64,000 bases of DNA from Sulfidibacter corallicola (GTDB taxonomy: Bacteria; Acidobacteriota; Holophagae; Acanthopleuribacterales; Acanthopleuribacteraceae): assembly GCF_017498545.1 (NCBI RefSeq), contig NZ_CP071793.1:7682256-7746255 (forward strand), given 5' to 3'. Positions 34,101 through 42,650 of this stretch are shown in pieces. The notes beneath the pieces are model-generated. The model saw nothing but the letters and a program-made list of their open reading frames with translations. It did no database searches and had not been told where the DNA came from. Position numbers and translations under genes: made by a program. Position 1 is the first letter of the stretch; each line of letters starts with the position of its first letter.

Positions 34101-37100
34101 GATACCGTTCCTTCGCGGTGGCCCACATCCGGTTGCGCCAGGGCCGGTCCTGCCGGGACTCGAGCAAGGTCTCGGTGAACAGCGGGGCCGGCGCCTCGCC
34201 CAGGAAGCCGGGTCGCATCAGCGGCAGACGCAATCCGTTGCCCTGTTCGTCGTCTTCCCGGAATCCCGTGTTGAGGTCGGCCAACACATGCTTGTACTCC
34301 GGCCAATCGAACCGGCTAAACAAGGTGAACGCGAGATTGCCGTCGTGGATCAGGACCCAGGGATCTTCTGCCTTTGGCCGGCGCAGACTGCTGAGGGGGT
34401 CGTGCCGCAGCCGCGCGGTCTTTCCTTCATCCGTGACGTCGGCTTCCAACTGGAACCGACCTGGCTGCTCCAGAATCAGGCGGGCGTGGACGTCGGCCTG
34501 AGCCAGCGCGGCCTGGTTTTGCGGCAACGTGCCGGGCCGCCACCAAGCCGGCATGGCCTGGTAGAGTCGGGTGCCGTCGAGCATGCCGACCCCGTACGCC
34601 CCCGGGCTGAACGCGTAGTCGCGGGCGTGGACCCGGGTCAGCGACAGGTCCACCCGCGGGTCCCGGGCGCTGAGCGCCAGATCCTGCTTGAACAGGTCCG
34701 GCGCGCCGGCCACCAGGTCGAGCCCCGCTTCGGTCCGGTAGGGGTCGCGGTATCGCGTGGCCGGCGGCCGCCAAGCGATCAGGAAGGCCGTCGATTTCTG
34801 GGCGCGAATCTGACCATTGCGGTTGACTTTCCAGTGGACCTTCCCCGCAAGGAAGCCGCGCTCACGTAGGGCCCGCGCCTGGGTCTGCAGGTACTCGGCC
34901 AAGGCTCCCGTGTGGAAGCCGACCATGCGGTTGGTTTCAATTTGGGCGCTGGTGAAAGTCTTCGACCATCCCGCGCCGCCTTCCACCTCGAAGGTCAATT
35001 CCAGGGTTTCCTTGGGGAAGAGCTCCACTTCGTAGCTGCCCACCTCGGTCGTGAAGGTCAGTTGCGGCGTGCCGCCGCCCTCACTGAGGTCGAGGTCGGT
35101 GGCGTACAGGACCGCATAGGGTTGGTGGGTCAGGAAGAAGCGCGGCTGGTTGCGCCGGTTGCCGCTGTCGTCTCTGAGCACTTCGCCGCTCTGCCATTGG
35201 GCCAGGTCGTAGGCCAGCCAGCCGAAACTGCGATAGTCGACCACCCGAAGGGGCAGGCGCTGCAGGCTTTGATCGCTGCTGCTGTAAAACAGGGCGCCAT
35301 CATGCAGGAACAGGTTGTTGGCGATCGGCGCCCCGCCTCCCTGGCCAACAATGGTGGCCAAAAACAGCGCGTCCTCGGCAGGATCGGTAACCACGTGCTG
35401 TTCCGCGCCGGTTTCGAGGATGTGCTGGAACACGACTCGCAGATCGCAGACCGCGATCACCTGACCGCTGCCGTTCTTGGTGGTCACGGCAAGCAGACCG
35501 TGGTCGCGGTCCACTGCCAGATCGATCATCCCCTGGGGAAAGACCAGGGTAAAACGGGGCTTGGTGACTTCGTCGAGCAGCGGCGTTTCGGGCAGGTCGT
35601 AGAGATAGACGAACCCGCCCCGCGTGGCGCTGTGCTCGCCGTAGACCGCAATGTCGCGGTTCCGCGCGGCCAGCCCCGACTCGGTGCGTTCGATGAAGGC
35701 AACGTTCTCGGCCACGCCGACCCGCATTCGGCCCAATGCCCGGCGGCCCGGTGCTCCGTTCGGCGTGACCACATCTTGAACCGGCGGGAAGACCGTGCGC
35801 AGCAGCGCACGCGGGTCCCAGTGCTGGGCGACTGGGACCACCAAATCGTTGGCCTGGGTGTCGATCCGGTGGGCACCGGGATAGGCGTAGGCCACGGTGG
35901 CGAAGGCCAGTTCGAAGCCCTCGCGGGCGCGGTGGCGGAACCCGGCGACCTCACCGATGCCCGACGGGTTCAGGTAGCGCGCCACCGGTTGGTTTTGGTC
36001 CCAGAGATACTGGAACCGGTCCGGCGCCACCCCTTGTGGCGAGAGGGCCGCCTCGGCAGCGACCTGGGCCAGGAAGGGCCGGAGATCGCGCACTTCGGTG
36101 AATCCCAAGGGACCGGCAGCCTGGATATCCAACCACCCGGTGATCAAGTACGGCCCGATGGCATCCACGGCGCCTTCCTTGATCCACTGGCGCGCTCGCA
36201 CCTGACCGAGCTTGACCAGTTTCCCGCCCTGAACCTTCAGCAGGTGGAGCAGCGAGGTCACCTGAAACGGCGAGTTGAACTTGACCAGGATCAGGGTCCC
36301 GCTCGGGAGGCGTTTGAGCCGCTCGCGGTTGCCGCGTTCGACGCCCAACACCTCTTGCCCCGTTTGGGCTTCCAACGACTGGGGTGCGAACAGGGCCACG
36401 TCGGCGAAGTGGAATCCCGGCGCGCGAAACGTGGCCGAGCTGATCAGCGCGGTTTGCCCGCTGGTTTCGTCATCCGCCCCCGTCGCACCGATGCCGTGGG
36501 TGTTGATTAAGTCCACGCGGTACTGGCTGGCCTCCGCGCCCGGGGCCGGGTAAGCATGGACCACGATGTTGCGGTAGGCCGTGTAGGCGTGGTCGGCGGT
36601 GGTCCGGCTGGTCACCTGGTCGCTGCGGGCATCCAAGGTGCGGAACCGAGCGCGGAAAAAGGGCTGCGCCTCGCCGCGAAGGTCATACTGGGTCAACCGG
36701 TCGCCGTCGCGGTCGACCAACCCGCTCACGTCCAGTTGGTACCCGGTCGCGAATTTCAGGCTTCCGGCCGGGTACATGACCAGCTCGGTGAGGAAATCGT
36801 CCGCCTCGATCGGGATCCCACGGCCGTCGGTGAACACCAGCGTGACCGGGTCGCCCCCCTGCGGTGTGACGACCACGGTTTCGGCGCTGATCCCCGAGAC
36901 GGGTTCGCTGAACTCGAGGTACATCGGTTCGGCGACCAGGATGTCGGTTTCCCCGTCGTAGGGTTGGCTGGAAAGGACCATCGGCGCGACGTTGGCGATC
37001 GAGGCGCCGGCCTCCCCGCGTTTGAGAAACAGGTGGTGGACGAAGTCCTGACCCTCAGCGGAGGCTTGGTCGAACACGCGCAAGGCCGCCTTGAGATGGA

Positions 37101-40100
37101 GGTTGCCGGCCAGGTCGGCGGGGCCGATGGTGACCGGGATCTGGATGGGGAACTCGGTCGGCTTGAATTCGGTGGTGGAGGTCCGGTTCTCCAGTCGCAA
37201 TTCGACGCGATCCAGCGGGCGGTCGGCCTTGACGATGGCGCGCAGGTGACGGGTGGGCGTGGGGTTTTCGGCACCTCCGAGGTGCAAGGCACCCGTGCGC
37301 TGAAAGATCTGGGTCTCGCGGTCAGCCACCACGAGGTTCCCCTCGTCATCTTCCTCCACGACCTGCCAGTCGATGCGCACGCGGGCCTGGCTGCGGGTGT
37401 CGCCTTCCTCCGGCCAAGGTAAAAGCCCCTCGTGGACCGAGAAGATCCCGGCGCCGGAAAGGCGCATGGGTGAGAACTGACCGGTCGCTGGGTCGAGGGC
37501 GTAGAGGGCGGGCAGCCGAACGCCGACCTCCGTAGCCAGGACGGCACTGCCATCGGTGCCGGTGACACCCAGGTAATCGAAGTAACGCGCGTCGCCCTGC
37601 GTACGAAGGCGATACACGTAGGCGCCTTGAATGGGGTAGAAGGCGGTGTCGCCGTCCATGAAGCGTTCGCGTTGGTACCAGTCCGGTGTATCTTCGACCC
37701 AAAACAGGTTGCCGTAGTTTTCTTGGGTGGCTTCCCGCACATCCTGGCGCAGGGACCGGGTGGTGACCGGCTGGAGCGGGCCGCCGGCATAGAGGGCGAA
37801 GGCCATGCGGGTGGCCCCCGACAATCCCAAACCAAAGGTCAGGATCAAGCCGCTGAACCGCTTGGCTTCGAGTTTCCGCTTGGCTGCGGAGACGGTTTGG
37901 CCGCGCTCGAAAGTGCCGCCGACGATCGCACCCCAATCCATTACGGCCATGGTCGGCCGCGTTTCCCGAAGCGCCGGTTGGTGGGGATCGAGGGGCACGG
38001 CGAGTTCGGGGCCCACGGCGAGCAGGGCCAGGTTGGGATCGGCCAAGGCTTCGGGGCCCAGGGTGAAGGAGAGCCTGCCGTTCAGGCGGGGCAAGGGGCC
38101 GCCATCCACCGTTTCCACTTCCAGCGCCTGAGCCACGGTGCCATTGGCTACCGCATTGGGGATCGGGAGGCTGGTGAGGCGGTTCAGAAGAGTTGCCGGG
38201 TCCGCGGCGCGAAACGCCACCTCGCGCCCGATGCCGTGCACGACGGCGTCGATGTGCACCCGGATCTGGGCGTTCAAGTCGAACTGAAACGGTTGCGCAC
38301 CGAGGAGGTACTGGTTGGGCCCGGTCTGGACGGTGTCCAATTCAAGACGGGCGACCTTGCCGTCAGGCGTGGTGGCGACCAACTGGAAGCGATCGCCCAG
38401 GTCCCCCTGAAGGCCGCGTTGATAGCCGCCGGCGGTCAAGATTTCGGTAAGGGACCACGCCGATTCGAGGTTGACCAGCCGCAGTTCCGTGCCGGCCGGG
38501 TAGGCGTCGGCCGGCGCCTGAAGCGAGAGCTGGTCGCCGTCGGCCACGAGGGTGAAGCGCTGCAGGGAAAGCGAGCCCGCAACCGCCCGGTTCGCGGTTC
38601 GGAACGAGAAGCTGGTGGCTTGACGGAGGTGGACATCTTGTCGGTTGCGAAGCTGCGTGCTGATCTCGAGTCGGTACTCGGTGTCGTCGGCGAGCGGGGA
38701 CCGGGGTCTCAGGGTCACCGACAGAAAGTCCTCGCTTTCGCGGACATGGAGCGGGACGGGCTCGTCGTTGGGTGCGCGGAGCACGATGACGCCAGGCCAC
38801 TGGGCGTCCCCGTAGCGCAGGGGGTGGGAGAAGGTCAGGGAGATGGTGGCATCGCGGGCCACATGGGCTTGGTTGTGGGCCGGGCTATGAGATACGAGCC
38901 GGAAATCGGGGGGACCGAGGGTGAGTTGCACATCCGTGCGGAGGTCCTCGGCGCTGGTATCGTCGAACGCGGCTTCGGCGAGGCGGCCCGTGGCGGGATC
39001 GGTCGCGGTGACGGTCTGGGCATGGGGCCACTGCGGCAGGAAGAAGCGAAAACTGCCGGGGGCCGCGTCGGGTGCTGCTGCAAAAAAGGCGACTTTGGGC
39101 GTCGGTTTCCCTGCCCCGCCGAAGCCGGGATGCTCGGGTGCGTACTTGGAGAAGCCATAGGTCCTGAAGGGGTTGGGGGCCTTGGCCCGCGGTTTCTGGG
39201 TGGGTTGACGCTTCGGGTCGTTGGCGGTGCCCGCGGCCGTGACGGAGAGACCGACCCAAGGGTGGCGATCCGTGCGCACGACCACGTCGCCCACCGTCGC
39301 TCCCCCATCGGAAACGTGGCCGCGCAGCTCGGTGATCGGGAAATCGAGGGCAACCAGCGCGAAACTGCCACTATCGTGGAGGTCGGTCTGGGCGGGGTCG
39401 TTGACCCAAAGCCTGTCCTCCTGCCGGAGCCGACCCGCGTAGACCCACGTCTGGGCGTCTCGCCGCCGCAGGAGGATCAGGGACACGGCATCAGGCCCGG
39501 AAAATCGGAGCCGGGGCGCCGATGCAAGCGCCTGACTGGTGTGAAGCGTGAACCCCAGGGCATGGGCTGATCCGCCGACCAGGGGCGGGATCAGGCGTTC
39601 ATCGAGTTGGACTTGGATGGCTCGGGGTGCCTCGGGGGTCGGCCCGAAATCAAGAACCAACCGCCCCAAATCGTGAACCGAGGCGTAGCTGAAGCTGGGC
39701 CGCTCCGAGGTAACGGGGAGCGGATTCATGAAAATGGAGGCGGAGGTGGTGTGGCCCCGCTCGATGGAGCTGTGGGCCCGTAGGCGCAGGGAGCCGGTGA
39801 CCACGGGTTGGCCGTCGTCGAAATGGCCGTAGTGGTAGGCCAACAGGTCGAGGTCGTAGTCTGGCAGAATGGACTCGCCGCCGATGAAACGGTGCACTTC
39901 CCGGCAGCGAATCACGCCCAGGGCCGAGCCCGTCGGGACGCCGGAGGAGTGGAAGGTGACGCGGGTTTGGGGTTCGTCGAGGATCGAGACCCTTTTGGGG
40001 GAAAGGGAAAGGTCCAACCCCTCGCGGAAGGTGATGTATTCGGTGGTGTCCCAGATCAAGGGGTCACCGATCGCCGGTACGGGCTCGCCCAGACGAGGAT

Positions 40101-41706
40101 CGCGGTAGACGGCCAGGTAGAGTCCGGGGCCGGCTTGGGTCCAGACGGCGTCGAGCCGGGACCCTTGCGTGGCCAGCCGAGCGGTGGTGGTCCAAGCGGG
40201 GCTGGGCGGCGGCGCTGCTTTGAAACGTTGCTCCAGGTTGTAGGCGGGATGGATTCGGGCAGCGATTCTTTGCTGTTTGGGGGCAAGGGCCGCGGAGCCT
40301 TGTTTGGGGTGTGGTGCGAAGGCTTTGGCCTGGGGAAGGTTGAACTGGGTTGGGTCGAGTTTGAGCAACCAAACGTCACTGTTGGGCGGCAGCGCGCTGG
40401 GCAAATGGGAGAAGCGGGCTTGAAGCGTGCCTCGGCCGGTGACGTCGGTCAGTTCGAAGCCGCCCAACGGCGCGTAGCCCAGCGGCAACAGGGCCGGCAG
40501 CGCCTGGGCCTCGAAGGGGGTGATGCGCGCCGTGCCGCTGAAGCCGGACAGCGTCAGAAGGAGCCCGGCGTCTTCGAAGGGCTGCTGGGTGGAGACCGGT
40601 TCGTTCCGGCGGGTCACGCGCAAGTCAAAGAAACGGGTGCCTTGGCCTGGCTCGGAAAAGCGGACCCGGGCGAGCGGCAACCACTCGGGGGCATTGACGC
40701 GGGCTAGGATCGGCGAGCCGGAGAGAAACGCTTGAAAGCGACCAAGGGCGTCGGTGGTGACGGTGACGGACGAACCGCCGGAGCCCGTCATCAACTGGAC
40801 GGGCAGGTCGGGGACGGGGTAACTGGTGGCGTCGTCTAGGACCGTGCCGAAGACGTACTGCGGATGGGCCACCGCAAGGGTGCCTTCGAATTGGGCGCGG
40901 TTGCCGAACCGGTCGCGGACCGTCAAGCGGATCAAATGGCTTTCTCGGCTGCCATCATCTTCGAAGTCGGCGGAGAAGGCGGTGTCGTCCTGGCCTTGGT
41001 GGACCAGTGCCTCGTCGAGATAAAGGTCCCACCCGACGACCTGGTCGGCGGGGTCGAAGGCCAAGGCGACGGAGAAGGAACCGCGGGCGGCCACCGCGTC
41101 CGGAAGGCTTAGGGAGGCGTCCGGCGGGATGGTCTTGTGGTGAACAGCCAGGGTGTGGCTGATCGCGTTGCCGGCCTCGTCGATGGCGACATAGGTGAAG
41201 GATTGGGTTCCTGGCGTGAGTGGCAGGTCGCGGTCGATGAAGACCCCGTGCTGATGGGGAACGGGGGTGCCATCGCGGGTGAGGGCCAGGGATTCGGCCA
41301 GGAGATCGATGGCGCGGCCGGAGACGGTGATCGTGGGGGCGTTGGTGTAGGTTTCGGGGAGCGGGGCGGAAATCGAGATGTTGGGAGGTTGGGTGTCGCG
41401 GAACAGGACGAGCTGCTGCCGGACGGGTTCCTGGTCGGGCGCGGTCGCGGTGAGGTCGAAGGTGTTGCGCCCTTCGAAGAGGGTGACCGGCAGGCTGAAG
41501 CGGCCGTCGTGATCGAGGGTGAGGGCGGTGCCGTTAAGCGAAAGCGTGGCGTCGACGGGGGTGACCGTGCCGGAAATCGTGGCCTCGGCCTCGGCCCGGA
41601 AGCGGGCGATCTCGTCGAGCGCGATGGCAAGCGTTTCCTGAGCAAACGCCGAAAAACAGAGTCCGAACAGGAGGACCGGAAACAGGATCAATCGCTTGAT
41701 GCACAT
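28156..41706 (-). CDS. Giant Rhs/YD-repeat polymorphic toxin with Tle1-like lipase tip
   Basis: A 4,516-residue exported protein. ATG 41704-41706 has GAGG 8-10 nt upstream; residues 1-22 are a signal peptide (LILFPVLLFGLCFSAFAQ). The N-terminal 1,100 residues hold Ig-like and carboxypeptidase-regulatory-like modules; SbsA/Big-type domains lie near 935-1040 and 1572-1670. From about 2570 the YD repeats of an Rhs shell run to the core end near 4155 (AYAFGNPLSFIDPNGLSG). Gly/Asp linkers sit near 3070 and 3650. The tip, from 4160, is a DUF2235/Tle1-like alpha/beta-hydrolase: FDGTWNN, the nucleophile elbow GFSRGS (about 4275), LGVYDTVQS, and GAHSDVGGGY (about 4397). It would hydrolyse phospholipids in rival cells. 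The tip is AT-rich against a GC-rich body, as for exchanged toxin ends. No T6SS genes are nearby; export by Sec first is implied. Confidence 0.9.
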   Translation of the reverse strand: MCIKRLILFPVLLFGLCFSAFAQETLAIALDEIARFRAEAEATISGTVTPVDATLSLNGTALTLDHDGRFSLPVTLFEGRNTFDLTATAPDQEPVRQQLVLFRDTQPPNISISAPLPETYTNAPTITVSGRAIDLLAESLALTRDGTPVPHQHGVFIDRDLPLTPGTQSFTYVAIDEAGNAISHTLAVHHKTIPPDASLSLPDAVAARGSFSVALAFDPADQVVGWDLYLDEALVHQGQDDTAFSADFEDDGSRESHLIRLTVRDRFGNRAQFEGTLAVAHPQYVFGTVLDDATSYPVPDLPVQLMTGSGGSSVTVTTDALGRFQAFLSGSPILARVNAPEWLPLARVRFSEPGQGTRFFDLRVTRRNEPVSTQQPFEDAGLLLTLSGFSGTARITPFEAQALPALLPLGYAPLGGFELTDVTGRGTLQARFSHLPSALPPNSDVWLLKLDPTQFNLPQAKAFAPHPKQGSAALAPKQQRIAARIHPAYNLEQRFKAAPPPSPAWTTTARLATQGSRLDAVWTQAGPGLYLAVYRDPRLGEPVPAIGDPLIWDTTEYITFREGLDLSLSPKRVSILDEPQTRVTFHSSGVPTGSALGVIRCREVHRFIGGESILPDYDLDLLAYHYGHFDDGQPVVTGSLRLRAHSSIERGHTTSASIFMNPLPVTSERPSFSYASVHDLGRLVLDFGPTPEAPRAIQVQLDERLIPPLVGGSAHALGFTLHTSQALASAPRLRFSGPDAVSLILLRRRDAQTWVYAGRLRQEDRLWVNDPAQTDLHDSGSFALVALDFPITELRGHVSDGGATVGDVVVRTDRHPWVGLSVTAAGTANDPKRQPTQKPRAKAPNPFRTYGFSKYAPEHPGFGGAGKPTPKVAFFAAAPDAAPGSFRFFLPQWPHAQTVTATDPATGRLAEAAFDDTSAEDLRTDVQLTLGPPDFRLVSHSPAHNQAHVARDATISLTFSHPLRYGDAQWPGVIVLRAPNDEPVPLHVRESEDFLSVTLRPRSPLADDTEYRLEISTQLRNRQDVHLRQATSFSFRTANRAVAGSLSLQRFTLVADGDQLSLQAPADAYPAGTELRLVNLESAWSLTEILTAGGYQRGLQGDLGDRFQLVATTPDGKVARLELDTVQTGPNQYLLGAQPFQFDLNAQIRVHIDAVVHGIGREVAFRAADPATLLNRLTSLPIPNAVANGTVAQALEVETVDGGPLPRLNGRLSFTLGPEALADPNLALLAVGPELAVPLDPHQPALRETRPTMAVMDWGAIVGGTFERGQTVSAAKRKLEAKRFSGLILTFGLGLSGATRMAFALYAGGPLQPVTTRSLRQDVREATQENYGNLFWVEDTPDWYQRERFMDGDTAFYPIQGAYVYRLRTQGDARYFDYLGVTGTDGSAVLATEVGVRLPALYALDPATGQFSPMRLSGAGIFSVHEGLLPWPEEGDTRSQARVRIDWQVVEEDDEGNLVVADRETQIFQRTGALHLGGAENPTPTRHLRAIVKADRPLDRVELRLENRTSTTEFKPTEFPIQIPVTIGPADLAGNLHLKAALRVFDQASAEGQDFVHHLFLKRGEAGASIANVAPMVLSSQPYDGETDILVAEPMYLEFSEPVSGISAETVVVTPQGGDPVTLVFTDGRGIPIEADDFLTELVMYPAGSLKFATGYQLDVSGLVDRDGDRLTQYDLRGEAQPFFRARFRTLDARSDQVTSRTTADHAYTAYRNIVVHAYPAPGAEASQYRVDLINTHGIGATGADDETSGQTALISSATFRAPGFHFADVALFAPQSLEAQTGQEVLGVERGNRERLKRLPSGTLILVKFNSPFQVTSLLHLLKVQGGKLVKLGQVRARQWIKEGAVDAIGPYLITGWLDIQAAGPLGFTEVRDLRPFLAQVAAEAALSPQGVAPDRFQYLWDQNQPVARYLNPSGIGEVAGFRHRAREGFELAFATVAYAYPGAHRIDTQANDLVVPVAQHWDPRALLRTVFPPVQDVVTPNGAPGRRALGRMRVGVAENVAFIERTESGLAARNRDIAVYGEHSATRGGFVYLYDLPETPLLDEVTKPRFTLVFPQGMIDLAVDRDHGLLAVTTKNGSGQVIAVCDLRVVFQHILETGAEQHVVTDPAEDALFLATIVGQGGGAPIANNLFLHDGALFYSSSDQSLQRLPLRVVDYRSFGWLAYDLAQWQSGEVLRDDSGNRRNQPRFFLTHQPYAVLYATDLDLSEGGGTPQLTFTTEVGSYEVELFPKETLELTFEVEGGAGWSKTFTSAQIETNRMVGFHTGALAEYLQTQARALRERGFLAGKVHWKVNRNGQIRAQKSTAFLIAWRPPATRYRDPYRTEAGLDLVAGAPDLFKQDLALSARDPRVDLSLTRVHARDYAFSPGAYGVGMLDGTRLYQAMPAWWRPGTLPQNQAALAQADVHARLILEQPGRFQLEADVTDEGKTARLRHDPLSSLRRPKAEDPWVLIHDGNLAFTLFSRFDWPEYKHVLADLNTGFREDDEQGNGLRLPLMRPGFLGEAPAPLFTETLLESRQDRPWRNRMWATAKERYPETLHDLPNDGGGERRVTRTYLSDGAGTRIATQRVPSLSATAVYGYDGSGYLTQVSLKEDGNPEPRNVQLTWSPPLAQVGRFALKRLERIEASGVADPVVFEAVYGQADSLTVSEVGDGAARRQITRALDAAGRVTSATLAQIDAVPAYTVTFGETEGVWLSSGYSFQGEESRSFSLTWARRALTPLEGLAGAVAGFDWFLTGNSMRDQTFDYDAQGRKTHHEIDGGTWQWTWHTAPEFARDIASQTNPLGEALVREVVPKTVTLRDADGTASVVTQISESGVPLQTTGLLGLVSGSTGSHHYRPINGDVHFKSPSTLTLRLPGTDQDLTTTKVNAFGETQSTNRLGKHTTIFRDALGRPTQIERADLGHKVTYDYGVVGNHRQMVITEAGTDIKTTTLLDTMGRIVSQTRTAPGVDEEQRSFNYDALSRLRSIHDEFGELVSYTYYGDTDHILTVDDRIRRTEYEVAPVDGKGIAVAGATVTLQGQPGPPIHLKTDVLGRVEETTMPHVGKVKLSYDPFGRVTQIAEAEGGGTDGGDGGDGTGTSGAKRKAEDDNQKPAIVFSYEAANKKVTAADGFRGTKSTLAYSDTAGLSYSFTENEGGLAEPIAFSRRVSLLENRLMIEQKDQNRTLIDRYSVDGYGNLAAADVGIAGIKVDSYHFTGAPEIVKLFDYSEGSSVEVGTQSFQFDSLGRIEGGTSLDNLSWNASYDNKSRMASMTDTRGLVLSYGYDDQTNLVADIQSIGAPYRGEDGTPTLFQRDGNSSVLNTQFGSWMGDRTQTNISWDATTGTTATTRKGFRTTVTEDPLKSEVTEVQDYLYNRYAINWESYGSQVNIQKPNCEDHTVLFDAYGKPTQIQRNEKPVQRITRDGTGRVARFETSDRSLTMNYNKTNDLLESIAGGAEPVSFSDWNLGRPRRIDVGQGRLIIDATYHKGGEPANVNYRPKSGLPTELKFNPQGDLVCLKQGNQPASHYTYNEWGAVETLQVGAGPTLQVFQKGGELLNLPGAVQVQVDEQGRLSEVHHPGLQVKTYTYDANSRVKNVLVGGQRLRHYDYQGVKIDSITDEYLSETWSFVYPSGVDCRLKSVNRGNATWQEWTYVAESGNDGESNANGQGGSGSGDNGSGSNGEAGDGGGNPLVDPFRIHSKTDPNGITTTYGYDPYGYVNKLELSTPGGDHPLSFSFLWNEQGNQTRVTVGDMSVAFEGWSQGIFGRMIWGDGTEFTISRTTEGNLESIQSEGGAYLLDLDWETRGLNETCPAPGTGGPPDRVITQIRRRGPGLEEVWTPSYSPDLTLTGVNIERVSDLGTDVIEERYDQAGSGGVQNQLLAGLTRILNGATLVDEAFCLDSSADNRRVSEIRRNGICGTTNEEGGGTPSPTLEVDKYTYNPNLGHLTQAKTSSDDTRIYRWDGFRRLIEIENIGGPLYRFEYDLQHRRVRAALPGQEVPVVYAWHGSRVIAIGLQRGSRENPRIEWTHSIGHGPFGPVILKNLKKGPSYYIFTDHLGTPYAYKDPESGDVFFTPYSPWGHLLATKSDNGGQPPSKSNLGVWGGQIPNRGFSIPPDGVFQTSPLGFSGHIIDHTSGLISMHHRFYSPRLGHFLNPDYRLPDLYDPSSTKEPYAYAFGNPLSFIDPNGLSGWFFDGTWNNKKDISIDEQETNVVKLWHLYKKSRIHAEYIRGPGTGAIATDADWVEQTLNGKAIGGATGYGLKERLEEMYQRFEKYYVQQIANAIAGEEADLELEIYGFSRGSVLARTFANMIHQRGVEFEIDGRSYHFTPSIRLLGVYDTVQSIGIPMTWLWKDVYQFTPKHIDLSIPPNVRYARHAVAKHEYRKNFPLQSVLEYEGQVDIYEVAGQPRILEQWFSGAHSDVGGGYKPGLLANVTLSWMRGQAQIAGVKLVELDKDDSILVAKLDEANHINDSIGYNWKYIEDRLELFFESFSPYQKSKRKIHYPNFERWKNQEVPFDPNVGDSNLNRLMKMIREQ

Positions 41707-42650
41707 GGGACATACCTCACAAGAAAATCATACAAAAGCTGCAGGGGTTTCAGGCGATCATAAGGTGGTTTTTCACGCAGAGCAATCAGACGGTTTTTAA
41801 AGGTATCCGGTGAAGCTGATTGATTTTTTTCATGAAAAGGTATCCAAGGTTGCTGGTTGAGGCTGCACTCCGTTGAGTTAGTACCCAGGCCTATTTATGT
41901 TGTCCCGCTAGGTTACCGGCTCATTTGGCGTTTAGTTTTTTTGGGTGGCATCTCTTCAGTTTAGATGATTCAGAGCTTCTTGGCCCCTACAGTTTGAACT
42001 ATTCGGAGGTTTGGCCCACAGGATTTAGGTGTCAACCCATTTCGTCGTGTTCGGCCTTTTCCCCAAAAGGAAAAGTCGGTGGCTTTGGGGAATGGGGATG
42101 ATCTCTCCCTATCGAGTTGCCCCTCTTACCCTTCTTGAGCCAGAAGCCGCGTTTGATACACGGGTCGGCGTTCACGGGACTTGGCCAACCGCGAAGCTAC
42201 TGGGGGAGCATCTGATTTGGCCGATTTGGTCAGGAATCAACCGGAGGTTTTCTGGGAGTTTTGGTGGCAGGGTCGAAGGAGGGGATTCGGTTAAGACCAC
42301 GTTGCTGGCGTGATGGTCGGCAAGCGAAACAGCTCTCCGAGTGGGCTCGTGTTCATCCTCGGTCAGTGCGCCGCTGAATCGACAGAGCGAATTGAGGTGA
42401 AAAGCAAGGCGACCGGCATCACCAAACCGCACGTTGTCGTGCAACGCACATCCTTCCTTTGGACTATCAGCATGAGGCCCTGTCAACCCACCGAGTGAAC
42501 CAAACCCCGGTTACCATTTCACATGATGCATTTGGACCTGAATAAACCCCGCTTGTCGAAATGCCTTCTTGAGAAACCATGCTTGCTTATGGAAGAATGA
42601 AAACTTGCGCTTCGTTCAGTAAAAAATACAACCTCGAAAAATAAGACTCC
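41707..42650. other. Long gene-free stretch upstream of the giant Rhs gene
   Basis: About 940 nt between two divergent genes. It must hold both promoters. A minus-strand frame at 42172-42486 (GALTEDEHEPTRRAVSLADH) and two plus-strand frames are open, but none has a ribosome-binding site, so they are left uncalled. The part before 42300 is GC-rich and the part after 42540 AT-rich. Confidence 0.4.

Noticed and set aside
32575-39570. Very long plus-strand open frames (up to 764 codons) opposite the giant Rhs gene
   Set aside because: They are antisense to a clearly coding GC-rich gene, lack ribosome-binding sites, and their products are Arg/Gly/Ala-rich without domains; typical shadows of high GC3.
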